A model generated the notes under the pieces. The model ran no database searches. It was given only the letters and a program-made list of their open reading frames with translations, and was not told the DNA's origin. Shown in pieces: positions 23,560 through 32,825 of a stretch of 64,000 bases of DNA. Numbering within the stretch: position 1 is the first letter of the stretch; each line of letters begins with the position of its first letter. The position numbers and the translations under genes are program-made. Source of the DNA: an uncultured Eubacteriales bacterium (GTDB lineage: Bacteria > Bacillota > Clostridia > Christensenellales > Borkfalkiaceae); assembly GCA_949288785.1 (NCBI GenBank), contig CASELQ010000001.1:1-64000 (forward strand), read 5' to 3'.

Positions 23560-24972
23560 TTACTGTTGCGTGCGTTCCAGAAGGACAAGGGTTTCTATGT
23601 GTTTAGTCTGGGCGAACATATCAAAAGGCTTTACGGTTTTAACCGTATATCTCGGGGTATATTCTTTTAATTTTACAAGCTGACCATCTGAATAGATAAG
23701 ACTGCCTACAAGCAACCCTACGTCCCTTGCCAGTGTAGAGGGCTTACAGGATATGTAGACTATTTTATCCGCACCGCTTTCAATAAGCGCTTCAATTACC
23801 TTTATGTCGCACCCCTTTCTCGGCGGATCGAGCACTATATTTACTTCGCCCCCTTTCGCGCGTTCTCTCGTTATTATGCCGGGCAATTCGTCCTCACATC
23901 TGCCGGGAATGTTTGCCATTTTATCGCCCAGGCCGTTCTGCTCTTTTAAAATATCGGCAAGATGCACCGCCTCGGGAACAACTTCTATACCTATCGCCTT
24001 TTTTGCCCTGAGAGCAAGCAGCGCCGTCATTGCGCCCGCGCCGCTGTATGCGTCTATCACCGTCTGCGATCCGTCAAGTTTAAGCAAGGAGATGACGGCA
24101 GAATACAATTTAGAACAAACGGAGTTATTCACCTGCATAAAACTGGTTACTCCAATTTTAAACTTTATGCCCAGCATCTCGGCCGAATATTCCGGGGCGC
24201 CGCATATAAGGCGGAACTCCTCTCCGTAAATCACGTTGTTATTGTGCGGATTTACGTTAAGATACAAAGAAAAGGTGTATTTTACAAACTTTTTTATTAT
24301 TTCGGGGAAACGGGAAAGCCCCTTTACGTTGCTCCTGGGCGAAACAAGGGTTATGATGAGGTTGCCCTTGATATCTTTAACGGTTATTTCCTTTACGTCG
24401 CCCTCGCCCGTCTCCTCGCAATAGCCTTCCAGACCGAACTCTTCCATAAACGCCTTTGCCGCATTTATTATACCGCTCGTCCACGGGGCGTTGATAAGGC
24501 AATCTTCTATGGGCACAACTCTGTGCGAATTTTCGGCATAAAAGCCCAGCACCGTCTGCCCGTTTTGTTTTCTTACCGGGAGCTGCAGATTATTGCGGTA
24601 CCGATACTCGTTATCGCCCTTGGCGCAGGAAGACACGCTTACCCTAAGCCCTGCTATTTTGGCAAAACAGGTCTCTATATTTTTTTCTTTGATTTTAAGC
24701 TGATTGGAATATTTGACGTGCTGCAATCTGCATCCGCCGCACTTCCCGAAAGCCGGGCATCTGGGACGGACGCGCTCTTCCGCAGGCGTAAGAATTTCCA
24801 GCACTTTGCCGAAGGCGAACTTATCCTTGACCTTTAAGACCTTATACCTTATTTTCTCTCCCGGTAAAGCAAACGGAACGAAAACAATAATGCCCTCGTC
24901 CTTTAAAATGCCTTCACCCTCCGCGCCGACGGAGGCAACAACCCCTTCTCTCTCTTCATTTTTCCTTAGCAT
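23560..24972 (-). CDS. rlmD: 23S rRNA (uracil-5-)-methyltransferase RlmD/TrmA family
   Basis: 470 residues. An N-terminal TRAM domain is followed by a [4Fe-4S] motif (CPAFGKCGGCRLQH), then the SAM-dependent methyltransferase domain with DAYSGAGAMT, DPPRKGC and the catalytic Cys in IVYISCKPSTLARD. The target position (U1939, U747 or both) cannot be fixed from sequence, since Gram-positive RlmCD enzymes look alike. Its ATG directly abuts the TAA of the membrane protein gene upstream (TAAATG). Confidence 0.92.
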   Translation of the reverse strand: MLRKNEEREGVVASVGAEGEGILKDEGIIVFVPFALPGEKIRYKVLKVKDKFAFGKVLEILTPAEERVRPRCPAFGKCGGCRLQHVKYSNQLKIKEKNIETCFAKIAGLRVSVSSCAKGDNEYRYRNNLQLPVRKQNGQTVLGFYAENSHRVVPIEDCLINAPWTSGIINAAKAFMEEFGLEGYCEETGEGDVKEITVKDIKGNLIITLVSPRSNVKGLSRFPEIIKKFVKYTFSLYLNVNPHNNNVIYGEEFRLICGAPEYSAEMLGIKFKIGVTSFMQVNNSVCSKLYSAVISLLKLDGSQTVIDAYSGAGAMTALLALRAKKAIGIEVVPEAVHLADILKEQNGLGDKMANIPGRCEDELPGIITRERAKGGEVNIVLDPPRKGCDIKVIEALIESGADKIVYISCKPSTLARDVGLLVGSLIYSDGQLVKLKEYTPRYTVKTVKPFDMFAQTKHIETLVLLERTQQ

Positions 24973-25509
24973 TTATTTAATTATCCTGCCCAGAATTTTA
25001 TCCAAAAAAAGTTTCATGACTATCACATACCTGTCGTAAATCACGAAAAAAATCACGCCTACGGGAGCAAGGATAATCAAAATATAATCGGCTATCCAAT
25101 ACGGCAGGTCGGCAAGTCTTAAGCCTATTACGGCGGTATAGTAAAAATAAAGACCGTAAACAGCCGCCACGCACCATACGAGCCCGATTATGAACATTAA
25201 GTATTTATTAAAATGTTTTGCCCGCGCATAATGCCTTATTATGGGATAGATCCCGAAAAATACCGCATACGCGGGGAAAACTATGGTCAAAGCAATGGTG
25301 GGCAAGGCACACAAAAGCGCTATTACCCCGCCTGCCAAAAACGCGAGCAAGCACCCTTTTACGGAATTATAATAAAGCGGCAGCATTATAAAGAGCGAAG
25401 ACACCGCAAGCATAAAAATATCCGTAACCTGCAAATATGCCCCTATTATAAGAACAATTGCCACAAAGCCTGCCGAAACGGCGCTTATTGCCAGCACCCT
25501 GCTTTTCAT
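24973..25509 (-). CDS. Integral membrane protein, unknown
   Basis: 178 residues with about five transmembrane helices and a basic C-terminus (VMKLFLDKILGRIIK). I recognise no family. The open frame continues upstream to 25650, but that part overlaps the J-domain gene, and the ATG at 25509 lies directly after its stop. It forms an operon with the J-domain and DUF5685 genes upstream and rlmD downstream. Confidence 0.75.
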   Translation of the reverse strand: MKSRVLAISAVSAGFVAIVLIIGAYLQVTDIFMLAVSSLFIMLPLYYNSVKGCLLAFLAGGVIALLCALPTIALTIVFPAYAVFFGIYPIIRHYARAKHFNKYLMFIIGLVWCVAAVYGLYFYYTAVIGLRLADLPYWIADYILIILAPVGVIFFVIYDRYVIVMKLFLDKILGRIIK

Positions 25510-25510
25510 A

Positions 25511-26140
25511 TTATCTGCAACACATACTGCAAAGCATATCGAGGCAGCACCAGGTGGCACAGAAAGAAAGGCAATCGTTCCCGCAACCGCCGCCCATCTG
25601 CCGCTGCTCGCCGTTATACTGCGCGTTCTGCTGCCCGCCGCCGGCGGCATAACCCGCGTTGCCCGAACGGAACTGGTTTTCGTTGAATTCCATTTTTTGC
25701 TTAAGCTTTGTATACGAGTCCGAATATTTTGTATTATACGGGTCCATATTCATGGCTATCTCTAACTGCTTTTTACTGTCGTTCATCCAGTTCTTTTTGT
25801 AAAACAGCACCGATTGAAGATAATGCCACTCTGCCGAACGATCGGAAATATTGTCAAGTGCGGTCTGCGCTTCGGAATATTTACCCTTTTTTATGAGCGT
25901 TTCTATCTCCAAAAGGCTTTCCGGCTCCTTGCCGGGCGCGGACGCCTGATTTTTACGCGCGTCCTTTATCTCGTGATAAGCCGTTTCGAGCTTGGTGAGG
26001 TTTTTGGCGGCGGCATTGCCGATCTCTCCCTCGTAAAACCGCTCTCTCGAATACTTTTCCTTGAGTTTATTGTAAGCTGCCTCTATTTCTTCGTCGGTAG
26101 CCGTTTCGGGTAATCCTAAAATTTTGAAGTATTCCTGCAT
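25511..26140 (-). CDS. Degenerate J-domain protein with Cys-rich tail
   Basis: 209 residues. The N-terminal ~60 residues follow the J-domain helices (YFKILGLPETATDEEIEAAY). The HPD tripeptide needed to stimulate Hsp70 is absent; the loop reads KYSRERF. A TPR-like helical part (about 75-135) comes next, then a Gly/Gln linker and a tail with eight cysteines in the last 27 residues. It overlaps the DUF5685 gene by 25 bases. The tail may bind metal or be lipidated. Confidence 0.8.
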   Translation of the reverse strand: MQEYFKILGLPETATDEEIEAAYNKLKEKYSRERFYEGEIGNAAAKNLTKLETAYHEIKDARKNQASAPGKEPESLLEIETLIKKGKYSEAQTALDNISDRSAEWHYLQSVLFYKKNWMNDSKKQLEIAMNMDPYNTKYSDSYTKLKQKMEFNENQFRSGNAGYAAGGGQQNAQYNGEQRQMGGGCGNDCLSFCATWCCLDMLCSMCCR

Positions 26141-26979
26141 TTTTTATTCTCCATTATCATTTTTGTCTGCGCGATAAGCCCGCGCTTTAATATATTGTCT
26201 ATAAGGTCGTGGTTAAAACGGAATTCCGCCTTGTCGCACAGCCCCCCGGTTTCCACGAGTATTCCGCCGAACAGCGCCGAAAGCTCGGAACTTTTTTTCT
26301 CCACAAACTCCGCTTTGCTCTCTATATCCGGATAAACGTTGACAAACACGTTAAAGGTTCCGTCCTTTTTGTCCTTGTCAAAATCGTCCAGCGCGTCTAT
26401 GAGATATATCCATTTCCCGAGGTTATAGGATAGTTTTTTCACCGGCTCGGACGCTTCCGGAACGAGCACCGAAACCGTTTCCGAAATCATTTTGCCGAAC
26501 GGGTCGCTCACCATGTCTATACTGTCGCAACCGTGCTTTTCGTATTCTATGAGTTCGGCATAGCGCTCCCTTACTATTTTGTCGAGAACGGGGTCCGCCT
26601 TTGCCGCCTTCTTATACGCCTTGGAAAAAAACGCGCGTTTTATCCTGCCTTTACCCACGTCCATTACGTCGTCATTCAACTTATAGTGCGCCAGAATCAC
26701 GTTCAGGCGGGCTATTCTTTCTGTAAGTTCATCCCGCTCCGCCACAGGGCGCTTTATTATATGGTGAATTACGCAATGCTCTTTATTTATCTTCACGTCC
26801 TTATCCGCCACGTTGTGCAGAAAAACGGATAAAAACGTAAGATCGTAATTAAGTAAAAGCCGCGCCTTCTGCCCGCACGTTTTTCCTATTGCCTTGCAAA
26901 GCCCGCAATACATGGCCTTATAGAGCACGGTATCCTTTACGTACATATAGGGAAGGTCGGTCTTTACGTATCCAAACAT
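26116..26979 (-). CDS. DUF5685 family protein
   Basis: 287 residues. An N-terminal MFGYVKTDLPYMYVKD and YCGLCKAIGKTCGQKARLLLNYD match this clostridial family, which has conserved Cys and Asp/His positions. The ATG at 26979 follows AAGGGG and sits one base after the trpS stop. The longer frame from 27045 overlaps trpS and lacks support. Recurrent pairing with J-domain proteins suggests a joint role, still undefined. Confidence 0.85.
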   Translation of the reverse strand: MFGYVKTDLPYMYVKDTVLYKAMYCGLCKAIGKTCGQKARLLLNYDLTFLSVFLHNVADKDVKINKEHCVIHHIIKRPVAERDELTERIARLNVILAHYKLNDDVMDVGKGRIKRAFFSKAYKKAAKADPVLDKIVRERYAELIEYEKHGCDSIDMVSDPFGKMISETVSVLVPEASEPVKKLSYNLGKWIYLIDALDDFDKDKKDGTFNVFVNVYPDIESKAEFVEKKSSELSALFGGILVETGGLCDKAEFRFNHDLIDNILKRGLIAQTKMIMENKKCRNTSKF

Positions 26980-26980
26980 A

Positions 26981-27985
26981 TCAACCCCTTGCCCGCGGCA
27001 CAAGCCCCACTTTTTTATATACCTTTGCAAGCGTTCTGCCCGCAAGCCGCTCGGCCCTCTCCGCGCCCGATTTAAGCACAGAATCTATATATTGCTTGTC
27101 CTCCAATATTCTGTTCTTTTCAAGCCTTATCGGGTCTATCACGTCCGCCACCGTCTCTCCCACGGCAAGTTTAAAATCTCCGTATCCCTTGCCCTCGAAT
27201 TCGTCTTCCGCCTCTTTAAGGCTTTTATCGGTAAAGGCGCAGTAAACGGTAAGCAGATTGGTTATGCCCGGTTTTTCTGGCGAAGCCGTTATGCTGCTCC
27301 CGCTGTCCGTAACGGCGCGCTTGAACTTTCTTATTATGGTATCCCTGTCGTCATTCATGGAAATAAAGGCGTTGAGGTTAGAGTCGGATTTACTCATCTT
27401 TCTGTCCGGCTCCGCCAAACTCATTACACGCGCGGCGGTCTTTCCGAAATATCCTTCCGGCACCCTGAACGTCTCTCCGTAACGGTTGTTGAACCTTATC
27501 GCCAGGTCCCTTGCCAGTTCAAGATGCTGTTTCTGATCCGCGCCTATCGGAACAAGGTCGGTCTGATACAGCAAAATATCTGCCGCCATAAGCACGGGGT
27601 AATCCATGAGCCCCATATTTACATTGTCCTCATGCTTTAAACTTTTATCCTTGAACTGCGTCATCCGCGAAAGTTCTCCGGGATAGCACACGGTGTTAAG
27701 TATCCAGGTGAGTTCGGCGTGCGCCGCCACGTGGGACTGCACGAACAAAACGGACTCCTCCGGATCTATACCGCACGCAAGATAAAGCGCCGCAAGCTCA
27801 TAGGTATTTTTACGCAAAACCGCCGGATCCTGCCGCACGGTGAGCGTGTGCAGATCCGCAAGCGAAAAAACGCTATTATAGTCCGACTGCAATTTGCGGA
27901 AATTCTTCAGCGCGCCGAGATAATTCCCTATCGTAAGTATGCCGCTCGGCTGAATGGCGCTGAAAAGTATCTTTTTATCTTCCAT
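26981..27985 (-). CDS. trpS: Tryptophan--tRNA ligase
   Basis: 334 residues, class I synthetase. The HIGH-like motif reads TIGN (PSGILTIGNYLGAL), and the KMSKS motif is intact (KMSKSDSN). Length is normal. ATG at 27985 follows GGACGGGATATAATT; the frame upstream to 28036 adds an unlikely N-terminus. I saw no T-box signature in front of it. Confidence 0.96.
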   Translation of the reverse strand: MEDKKILFSAIQPSGILTIGNYLGALKNFRKLQSDYNSVFSLADLHTLTVRQDPAVLRKNTYELAALYLACGIDPEESVLFVQSHVAAHAELTWILNTVCYPGELSRMTQFKDKSLKHEDNVNMGLMDYPVLMAADILLYQTDLVPIGADQKQHLELARDLAIRFNNRYGETFRVPEGYFGKTAARVMSLAEPDRKMSKSDSNLNAFISMNDDRDTIIRKFKRAVTDSGSSITASPEKPGITNLLTVYCAFTDKSLKEAEDEFEGKGYGDFKLAVGETVADVIDPIRLEKNRILEDKQYIDSVLKSGAERAERLAGRTLAKVYKKVGLVPRARG

Positions 27986-28019
27986 AATTATATCCCGTCC
28001 GTATTGAAATATCCTTGAA

Positions 28020-29504
28020 TTATTTTTCTGCGGCAAAACTCAATACCGCTTTTTCAACGTCCTTGCCCGAAATCACTTCCGTAAACCGCGGTGTCTTCTT
28101 TTTAAGCGACAAAATCTGCTGCGGCACAGGGTACGCAGTGTGTTTATAAAGCATATCCGCCGCCCTGAATGCGTCCGCCTCCTCCTTGCCGGTGAGAGCA
28201 AAGTACACTGAAGAAGGAAATTTATAGGGGCTTGCGGTGGAAACTACAATGCAGCACCTGTCGTCTTTATACCTTTCCTTATACTTATACATTGCGTTTA
28301 CGGCAACGGCGGTGTGCGGGTCCGCAACGTAACCGTATTCCTCGAAAAACTCCGAAATAGAATCGAGGCACTCCTCTTCCCCGCAGCAGTCGGCGTAAAA
28401 GATCTCCTTCATTGCGCCGAGTTCTTGTTCACTTACCGAATATACGCCTTTTTCCCTGAGTTCCGCCATGCGCTTTTCGGTAAGCTCCGAGTCTCTCCCC
28501 GAAAACTCGAATATCAGCCTTTCCAGGTTGCTGGATATGAGTATATCCATGGAAGGCGACATCGTCTTATAAAACTTGCGGCGGGCGTTATAGGTGCCCG
28601 TGCCGAAAAACTCCGTAAGTACGTTGTTGGAGTTGGAAGCGCATATCAGTTTATTTACCGGCAGCCCCATTCTCTTTGCGTAATATCCCGCAAGGATATT
28701 GCCGAAATTACCGGTGGGTACGACAAAGTTCACCTTTTCGCCCGCGGCGATCTCCCCGCTCGACAAAAGATCCGCATAGGAGGAAAAATAATAAGCTATC
28801 TGCGGCACGAGCCGCCCGAAGTTTATGGAATTGGCGCTGGAAGTAACCACGCCTTCCTTTTTGAGCGCGGCTTTTAACTCAGCGTCCGCAAACGCTTTTT
28901 TCACGGCCGTCTGACAGTCGTCGAAATTGCCGCTCACCGCAAGCACCCTGACGTTTTTGCCTTCCTGCGTGCTCATTTGAAGTTTCTGCATGTCCGACAC
29001 GCCTTCCGAAGGATAAAACACCATGATCTTAACGCCTTCTCTGTCCTTAAATCCTTCGAGGGCGGCTTTACCCGTATCGCCGCTGGTGGCGGTAAGTATA
29101 AGAATCTCTTCCTTTACACCGTATATGTCCGACCCGGCTCTTAAAAGATAAGGCAAAAGGGTGAGCGCTATATCCTTGAAAGCGAGCGTGGGACCGTGAA
29201 AGAGTTCTAAAATAAACATTCCGTCATCCGTCTTTACGAGGGGAGCGGCGTCCCCGTCCTCGAACTGGCCGTAAGCCTTTACGCATGCGGACGACAGTTC
29301 CCTCTTGTCATACTCGGTTAAAAAACTGCCGATTACCAATGCGGCGCGATCGGCATAATTCATATCCGCCATATCGGCGAGTTTTTCGGAAAGATCCGGA
29401 AACGAAACGGGTACGAACAATCCCCCGTCATCCGCTATGCCTTTCGATATGGCTTCTGCGGCGTTTGCGGCGGAACTTTTTCCCCGCGTACTTATAAACT
29501 GCAT
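28020..29504 (-). CDS. thrC: Threonine synthase
   Basis: 494 residues, the longer bacterial/fungal type. It converts O-phosphohomoserine to threonine. The PLP lysine is in GPTLAFKDIALTLLPYLL, the phosphate loop in SGDTGKAALEG, and an N-terminal segment reads STRGKSSAANAAEAISKGIADDGGLFVP. ATG at 29504 follows GGAGATATT, which directly touches the T run of the hairpin at 29520-29545. Confidence 0.96.
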   Translation of the reverse strand: MQFISTRGKSSAANAAEAISKGIADDGGLFVPVSFPDLSEKLADMADMNYADRAALVIGSFLTEYDKRELSSACVKAYGQFEDGDAAPLVKTDDGMFILELFHGPTLAFKDIALTLLPYLLRAGSDIYGVKEEILILTATSGDTGKAALEGFKDREGVKIMVFYPSEGVSDMQKLQMSTQEGKNVRVLAVSGNFDDCQTAVKKAFADAELKAALKKEGVVTSSANSINFGRLVPQIAYYFSSYADLLSSGEIAAGEKVNFVVPTGNFGNILAGYYAKRMGLPVNKLICASNSNNVLTEFFGTGTYNARRKFYKTMSPSMDILISSNLERLIFEFSGRDSELTEKRMAELREKGVYSVSEQELGAMKEIFYADCCGEEECLDSISEFFEEYGYVADPHTAVAVNAMYKYKERYKDDRCCIVVSTASPYKFPSSVYFALTGKEEADAFRAADMLYKHTAYPVPQQILSLKKKTPRFTEVISGKDVEKAVLSFAAEK

Positions 29505-29519
29505 AATATCTCCAAAAAA

Positions 29520-29545
29520 ATAGCCGGGAATTATATCCCGACTAT
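29520..29545 (-). terminator. Hairpin overlapping the thrC start site
   Basis: Minus-strand 9-bp stem ATAGTCGGG/CCCGGCTAT followed by seven T (29514-29520 on the plus strand are A). The thrC -10 ends two bases before the stem, so transcription from that promoter should begin within it. Confidence 0.7.
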
Positions 29546-29546
29546 C

Positions 29547-29575
29547 ATTTTACTACATTTTGCGCGTAAAAACAA
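29547..29575 (-). promoter_or_regulatory. thrC promoter
   Basis: Minus-strand TTGTTT (29570-29575), a 17-base spacer, TAAAAT (29547-29552). Confidence 0.6.
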
Positions 29576-29619
29576 CTATATTTTAAGACAATTGAAAGTA
29601 ATTATATCCTTTGAGGCGC

Positions 29620-30027
29620 CTATTTTACAAACTTTGCAACAAACTCGGGCAAATCTTCTTTGGCGGCGCTTACGGTTAATACGAATTTTACGCCGTAATC
29701 CGCTTCAAGCTTTTCCATTGCCTCGAATATACTGCCGAGTTCGGAAAGAGGGGTATCGGTTATCCTGGCTATTCCGTCTATATATATGTACTCGTTGTCT
29801 CCGCTTGCCGCCACGATACCTTTGATAAAACCCCTGAACCCGTCTATCCCGGTTACGTTAAAATCTTCGGTATTGATAAACCGTATCTGATAGTTTAGAT
29901 CGAAAGTATATCTGTTGGTATTGGTTATGAATACCACATGCCCTTTCGCGGTTTCGAGCGCTTTGGTGGCGCTTTCTATTATAGCCTTGGTCTTGCCTGA
30001 ACCTTTGGGTCCGTATATTATATTCAC
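29620..30027 (-). CDS. Small P-loop ATP-binding protein, unknown
   Basis: 135 residues with a Walker A motif at the N-terminus (GPKGSGKTK) and a hydrophobic strand ending in acidic residue (NEYIYIDGIARI) as a likely Walker B. No further domain is present, so it is a minimal P-loop protein. The start is GTG at 30027 after GGGAGGATATAAC. It is isolated between thrC and the citrate synthase-like gene. Function unknown. Confidence 0.75.
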   Translation of the reverse strand: MNIIYGPKGSGKTKAIIESATKALETAKGHVVFITNTNRYTFDLNYQIRFINTEDFNVTGIDGFRGFIKGIVAASGDNEYIYIDGIARITDTPLSELGSIFEAMEKLEADYGVKFVLTVSAAKEDLPEFVAKFVK

Positions 30028-30104
30028 GTTATATCCTCCCGAAGAATTTTTCTGTGGTTATATTGTATAACACTTTCGGCAAAATTACAATAGTTTTTTT
30101 AAAA

Positions 30105-31511
30105 TTATTCCCCGAAATGCAATAATTTTTTGTGAAGAGCCTTGTCGCACATCATTATATATGCGTCAAGTTCGTCGTCTCCCATCACGCTGCACCTGCC
30201 GTTTTCATACTCTTTGTCTATAAGCGCTTTGACCTGTGCGACTATGGGGTGCGACTTTTCTATCTTGTGTTCTTCCGGCAGATCGTAATACTGATTTATC
30301 CAGTAAGCGATGCCCGCAAGCCCGCTCGTGTTGTTTATGGAAACGCACATCGGGCGGTTTAAAAGTTTTTTGGTATCGAACACGTTATATATCTCTTCGT
30401 CTTTAAGCATTCCGTCCGCGTGGATGCCCGCCCTCGTGGAGTTGAAACTTCTGCCGACAAACGGCGTGCGCGGGGGAATCTCATAGCCTATTTCCTTTTC
30501 AAAATACTCCGCAATCTCCGTAATGGCGGTAAGATCCATGCCGTCAAGCGTGCCTTTGAGCGACGCGTATTCTATCGCCATGGCTTCGAGCGGACAGTTG
30601 CCCGTCCTTTCCCCAATGCCCAAAAGCGCACAGTTCACGGCGGAACAGCCGTAAAGCCATGCGGTATCCGCATTGGTTACCACCTTATAAAAATCGTTGT
30701 GCCCGTGCCATTCCAGCTGCTCGCTGGGCACCTCGGCATAATGCCTTAACCCGTAAATTATGCCGGGCACGCTGCGCGGCATAGCCGCCCCGGGGAAACT
30801 TACGCCGAACCCCATGGTGTCGCACGCGCGTATTTTTATGGGAATACCGCTCTCTCTCGAAAGCTTCATGAGTTCGGTGGCAAAGGGCACCACAAACCCG
30901 TAAAAATCTGCACGGGTAATATCCTCGAAATGGCAGCGCGGGCGTATGCCCTCGGAAAGCGCGGCCTTAACTATGCCGAGATATTTATCAAGCGCCTGTG
31001 CACGGGTAAGATTCATCTTTTTAAAGATATGATAGTCCGAACAGCTGACAAGCACGCCCGTCTCTTTGAGTCCCATTTCCTTTACCAACTGAAAGTCCTT
31101 TGGGTTTGCCCTTATCCAGCTGGTAACCTCTGGGAATTTAAGCCCCAGATCGCGGCAGGCCTCGGCAGCCTTGCGATCCTTTTCCGAATACAGGAAAAAC
31201 TCCGACTGCCTTATAAGCCCCTTTTTGCCGCCCATTTTACTCATGAGCTTAAAAAGGTGCACTATCTGTTCCACCGTAAACGGCGACATAGACTGCTGCC
31301 CGTCCCTGAACGTGGTGTCGGTTATCCAAATCTCTTCCGGCATCGCCATGGGCACGGTACGGTTGTTGAAAATCACCTTGGGGACGTTTTCGTATTCGAA
31401 AATATCCCTGTAAAGCTGCGGCTCCTTTACGTCCTGCAAACTGTAATTATATAATTTTTCTTCAAGTAAATTGGTCTTTTTGTTCATTATTATTTTTTTA
31501 TCGGGATACAT
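30105..31511 (-). CDS. Probable (Re)-citrate synthase, HMGL/LeuA-like
   Basis: 468 residues of the DRE-TIM metallolyase family (WITDTTFRDGQQSMSP, HGHNDFYKVVTNADTAWLYG). It lacks the C-terminal allosteric domain of isopropylmalate synthase. From memory it resembles the Re-citrate synthase of Clostridium kluyveri along its whole length (IRQSEFFLYSEKDRKA, RCHFEDITRADFYGFVVPFA). It would condense acetyl-CoA and oxaloacetate toward glutamate. The alternative is an isopropylmalate or homocitrate synthase. Its ATG overlaps the aminotransferase stop (TAATG). Confidence 0.8.
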   Translation of the reverse strand: MYPDKKIIMNKKTNLLEEKLYNYSLQDVKEPQLYRDIFEYENVPKVIFNNRTVPMAMPEEIWITDTTFRDGQQSMSPFTVEQIVHLFKLMSKMGGKKGLIRQSEFFLYSEKDRKAAEACRDLGLKFPEVTSWIRANPKDFQLVKEMGLKETGVLVSCSDYHIFKKMNLTRAQALDKYLGIVKAALSEGIRPRCHFEDITRADFYGFVVPFATELMKLSRESGIPIKIRACDTMGFGVSFPGAAMPRSVPGIIYGLRHYAEVPSEQLEWHGHNDFYKVVTNADTAWLYGCSAVNCALLGIGERTGNCPLEAMAIEYASLKGTLDGMDLTAITEIAEYFEKEIGYEIPPRTPFVGRSFNSTRAGIHADGMLKDEEIYNVFDTKKLLNRPMCVSINNTSGLAGIAYWINQYYDLPEEHKIEKSHPIVAQVKALIDKEYENGRCSVMGDDELDAYIMMCDKALHKKLLHFGE

Positions 31512-32707
31512 TACTTTAATTCTCCTATAAATTCTTTGAGCCTTGCAAGCCCTTCTTTAATATCCTCTATGGATATTGCGTAAGAAAGGCGCACACAGTT
31601 ATCGTCTCCGAACGCTACGCCGGGAACCAGCGCCACTCCTTTTTTAAGCGCGCAGTCCGCAAAGGATAAAGACCCGGTGATCTTTTCGCCCTCAAAACTC
31701 TTGCCGTAACAGGAAGACACGTCCGCAAATACATAGAAAGCGCCCTTGGGTTCTATACAGATAACGCCCGGTATTTCCTGTAACGTCTTTACCATGTACG
31801 TTCTGCGCTCGTCGAAAACTTTTTGCATGTTCTCGATGAACTTTTCGCTTTCGGGGGAATTGAGCGCCTCCACCGAAGCATATTGCGCGATTGAGCAGGC
31901 ATTGCTCGTGGTGTGGCTCTGCATGCTGGAAATGCCCTTTGCAAGATCTTCCGGCGCGGCAAGATAGCCTATTCTCCACCCCGTCATGGAATACGATTTG
32001 CTCACCCCGTTAACTACCACGGTATGTTCCTTCATATAGTCGGAAAGAGAAGCGATGGATACGTGTTTTACCCCGCCGTACACCAGTTTTTCATAAATCT
32101 CATCGGATATGACGTATATGCCGCGCTTTTCGCAAACTTTTGCAATGGCTTTAAGCTCTTCTTCTTCATAAACAGCGCCCGTGGGATTGTTGGGCGAATT
32201 GAGTATAAGGCATTTAGTCTTGTCGGTTATTGCGGCATCAAGCATGGCGGCGGTTATTTTATACCCGCTTTCTTTCCCCGCATTTACGTATACGGTTACG
32301 CCGCCCGCAAGCTTAATGAGTTCGGGATACGTAAGCCAGTAAGGTGAGGGCAATATAACTTCGTCTCCCTCGTTCACCAAAGCACATATTGCGTGATAAA
32401 GAGAACTCTTTGCACCGGTAGATATGACTATCTGTGAGGGCTTATATATAAGGTTATTGTCCTTTGCGAACTTGTCGCAAACGGCCTGCTTTAATTCCGC
32501 CATTCCGGAGGCAGGAGTATACTTTGTAAATCCCGTATCCAAAGCCTTTTTGGCCGCCCGTATTATGTAGTCCGGCGTGTTAAAGTCCGGCTCGCCCGCG
32601 CCGAAACCTATTACCGAAACGCCTTCCGATTTTAACTTTTTGGCTTTTGCGGTAATCTCCAGCGTAAGCGACGGCGCAATCTCTTTTACTCTCTTTGAAA
32701 TGCTCAT
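31511..32707 (-). CDS. Class I PLP-dependent aminotransferase (AspC/AspB type)
   Basis: 398 residues. The PLP lysine is in VNGVSKSYSMTGWRIGY. The family N-terminus (SLTLEITAKAKKLKSEG, GFGAGEPDFNTPDYI) and the C-terminal Arg in CVRLSYA fit an aspartate aminotransferase. ATG at 32707 follows AGGAGATACCCCA. Tight coupling to the citrate synthase-like gene fits a link between oxaloacetate/aspartate and glutamate supply. Confidence 0.92.
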   Translation of the reverse strand: MSISKRVKEIAPSLTLEITAKAKKLKSEGVSVIGFGAGEPDFNTPDYIIRAAKKALDTGFTKYTPASGMAELKQAVCDKFAKDNNLIYKPSQIVISTGAKSSLYHAICALVNEGDEVILPSPYWLTYPELIKLAGGVTVYVNAGKESGYKITAAMLDAAITDKTKCLILNSPNNPTGAVYEEEELKAIAKVCEKRGIYVISDEIYEKLVYGGVKHVSIASLSDYMKEHTVVVNGVSKSYSMTGWRIGYLAAPEDLAKGISSMQSHTTSNACSIAQYASVEALNSPESEKFIENMQKVFDERRTYMVKTLQEIPGVICIEPKGAFYVFADVSSCYGKSFEGEKITGSLSFADCALKKGVALVPGVAFGDDNCVRLSYAISIEDIKEGLARLKEFIGELK

Positions 32708-32825
32708 TGGGGTATCTCCTCTTTTAGTATTTGCAGAAAATTCTGTAATTTAACGTATATAACATAAAACTTAAACCATATATATAATACAATATATATA
32801 ATACAATTTCGATATACTGCCGGGT

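Noticed and set aside
26981-29619. T-box riboswitches before trpS, thrC, hisS or asnA
   Set aside because: I looked for the AGGGTGG-N-ACCGCG type T-box motif and a long leader and found neither.
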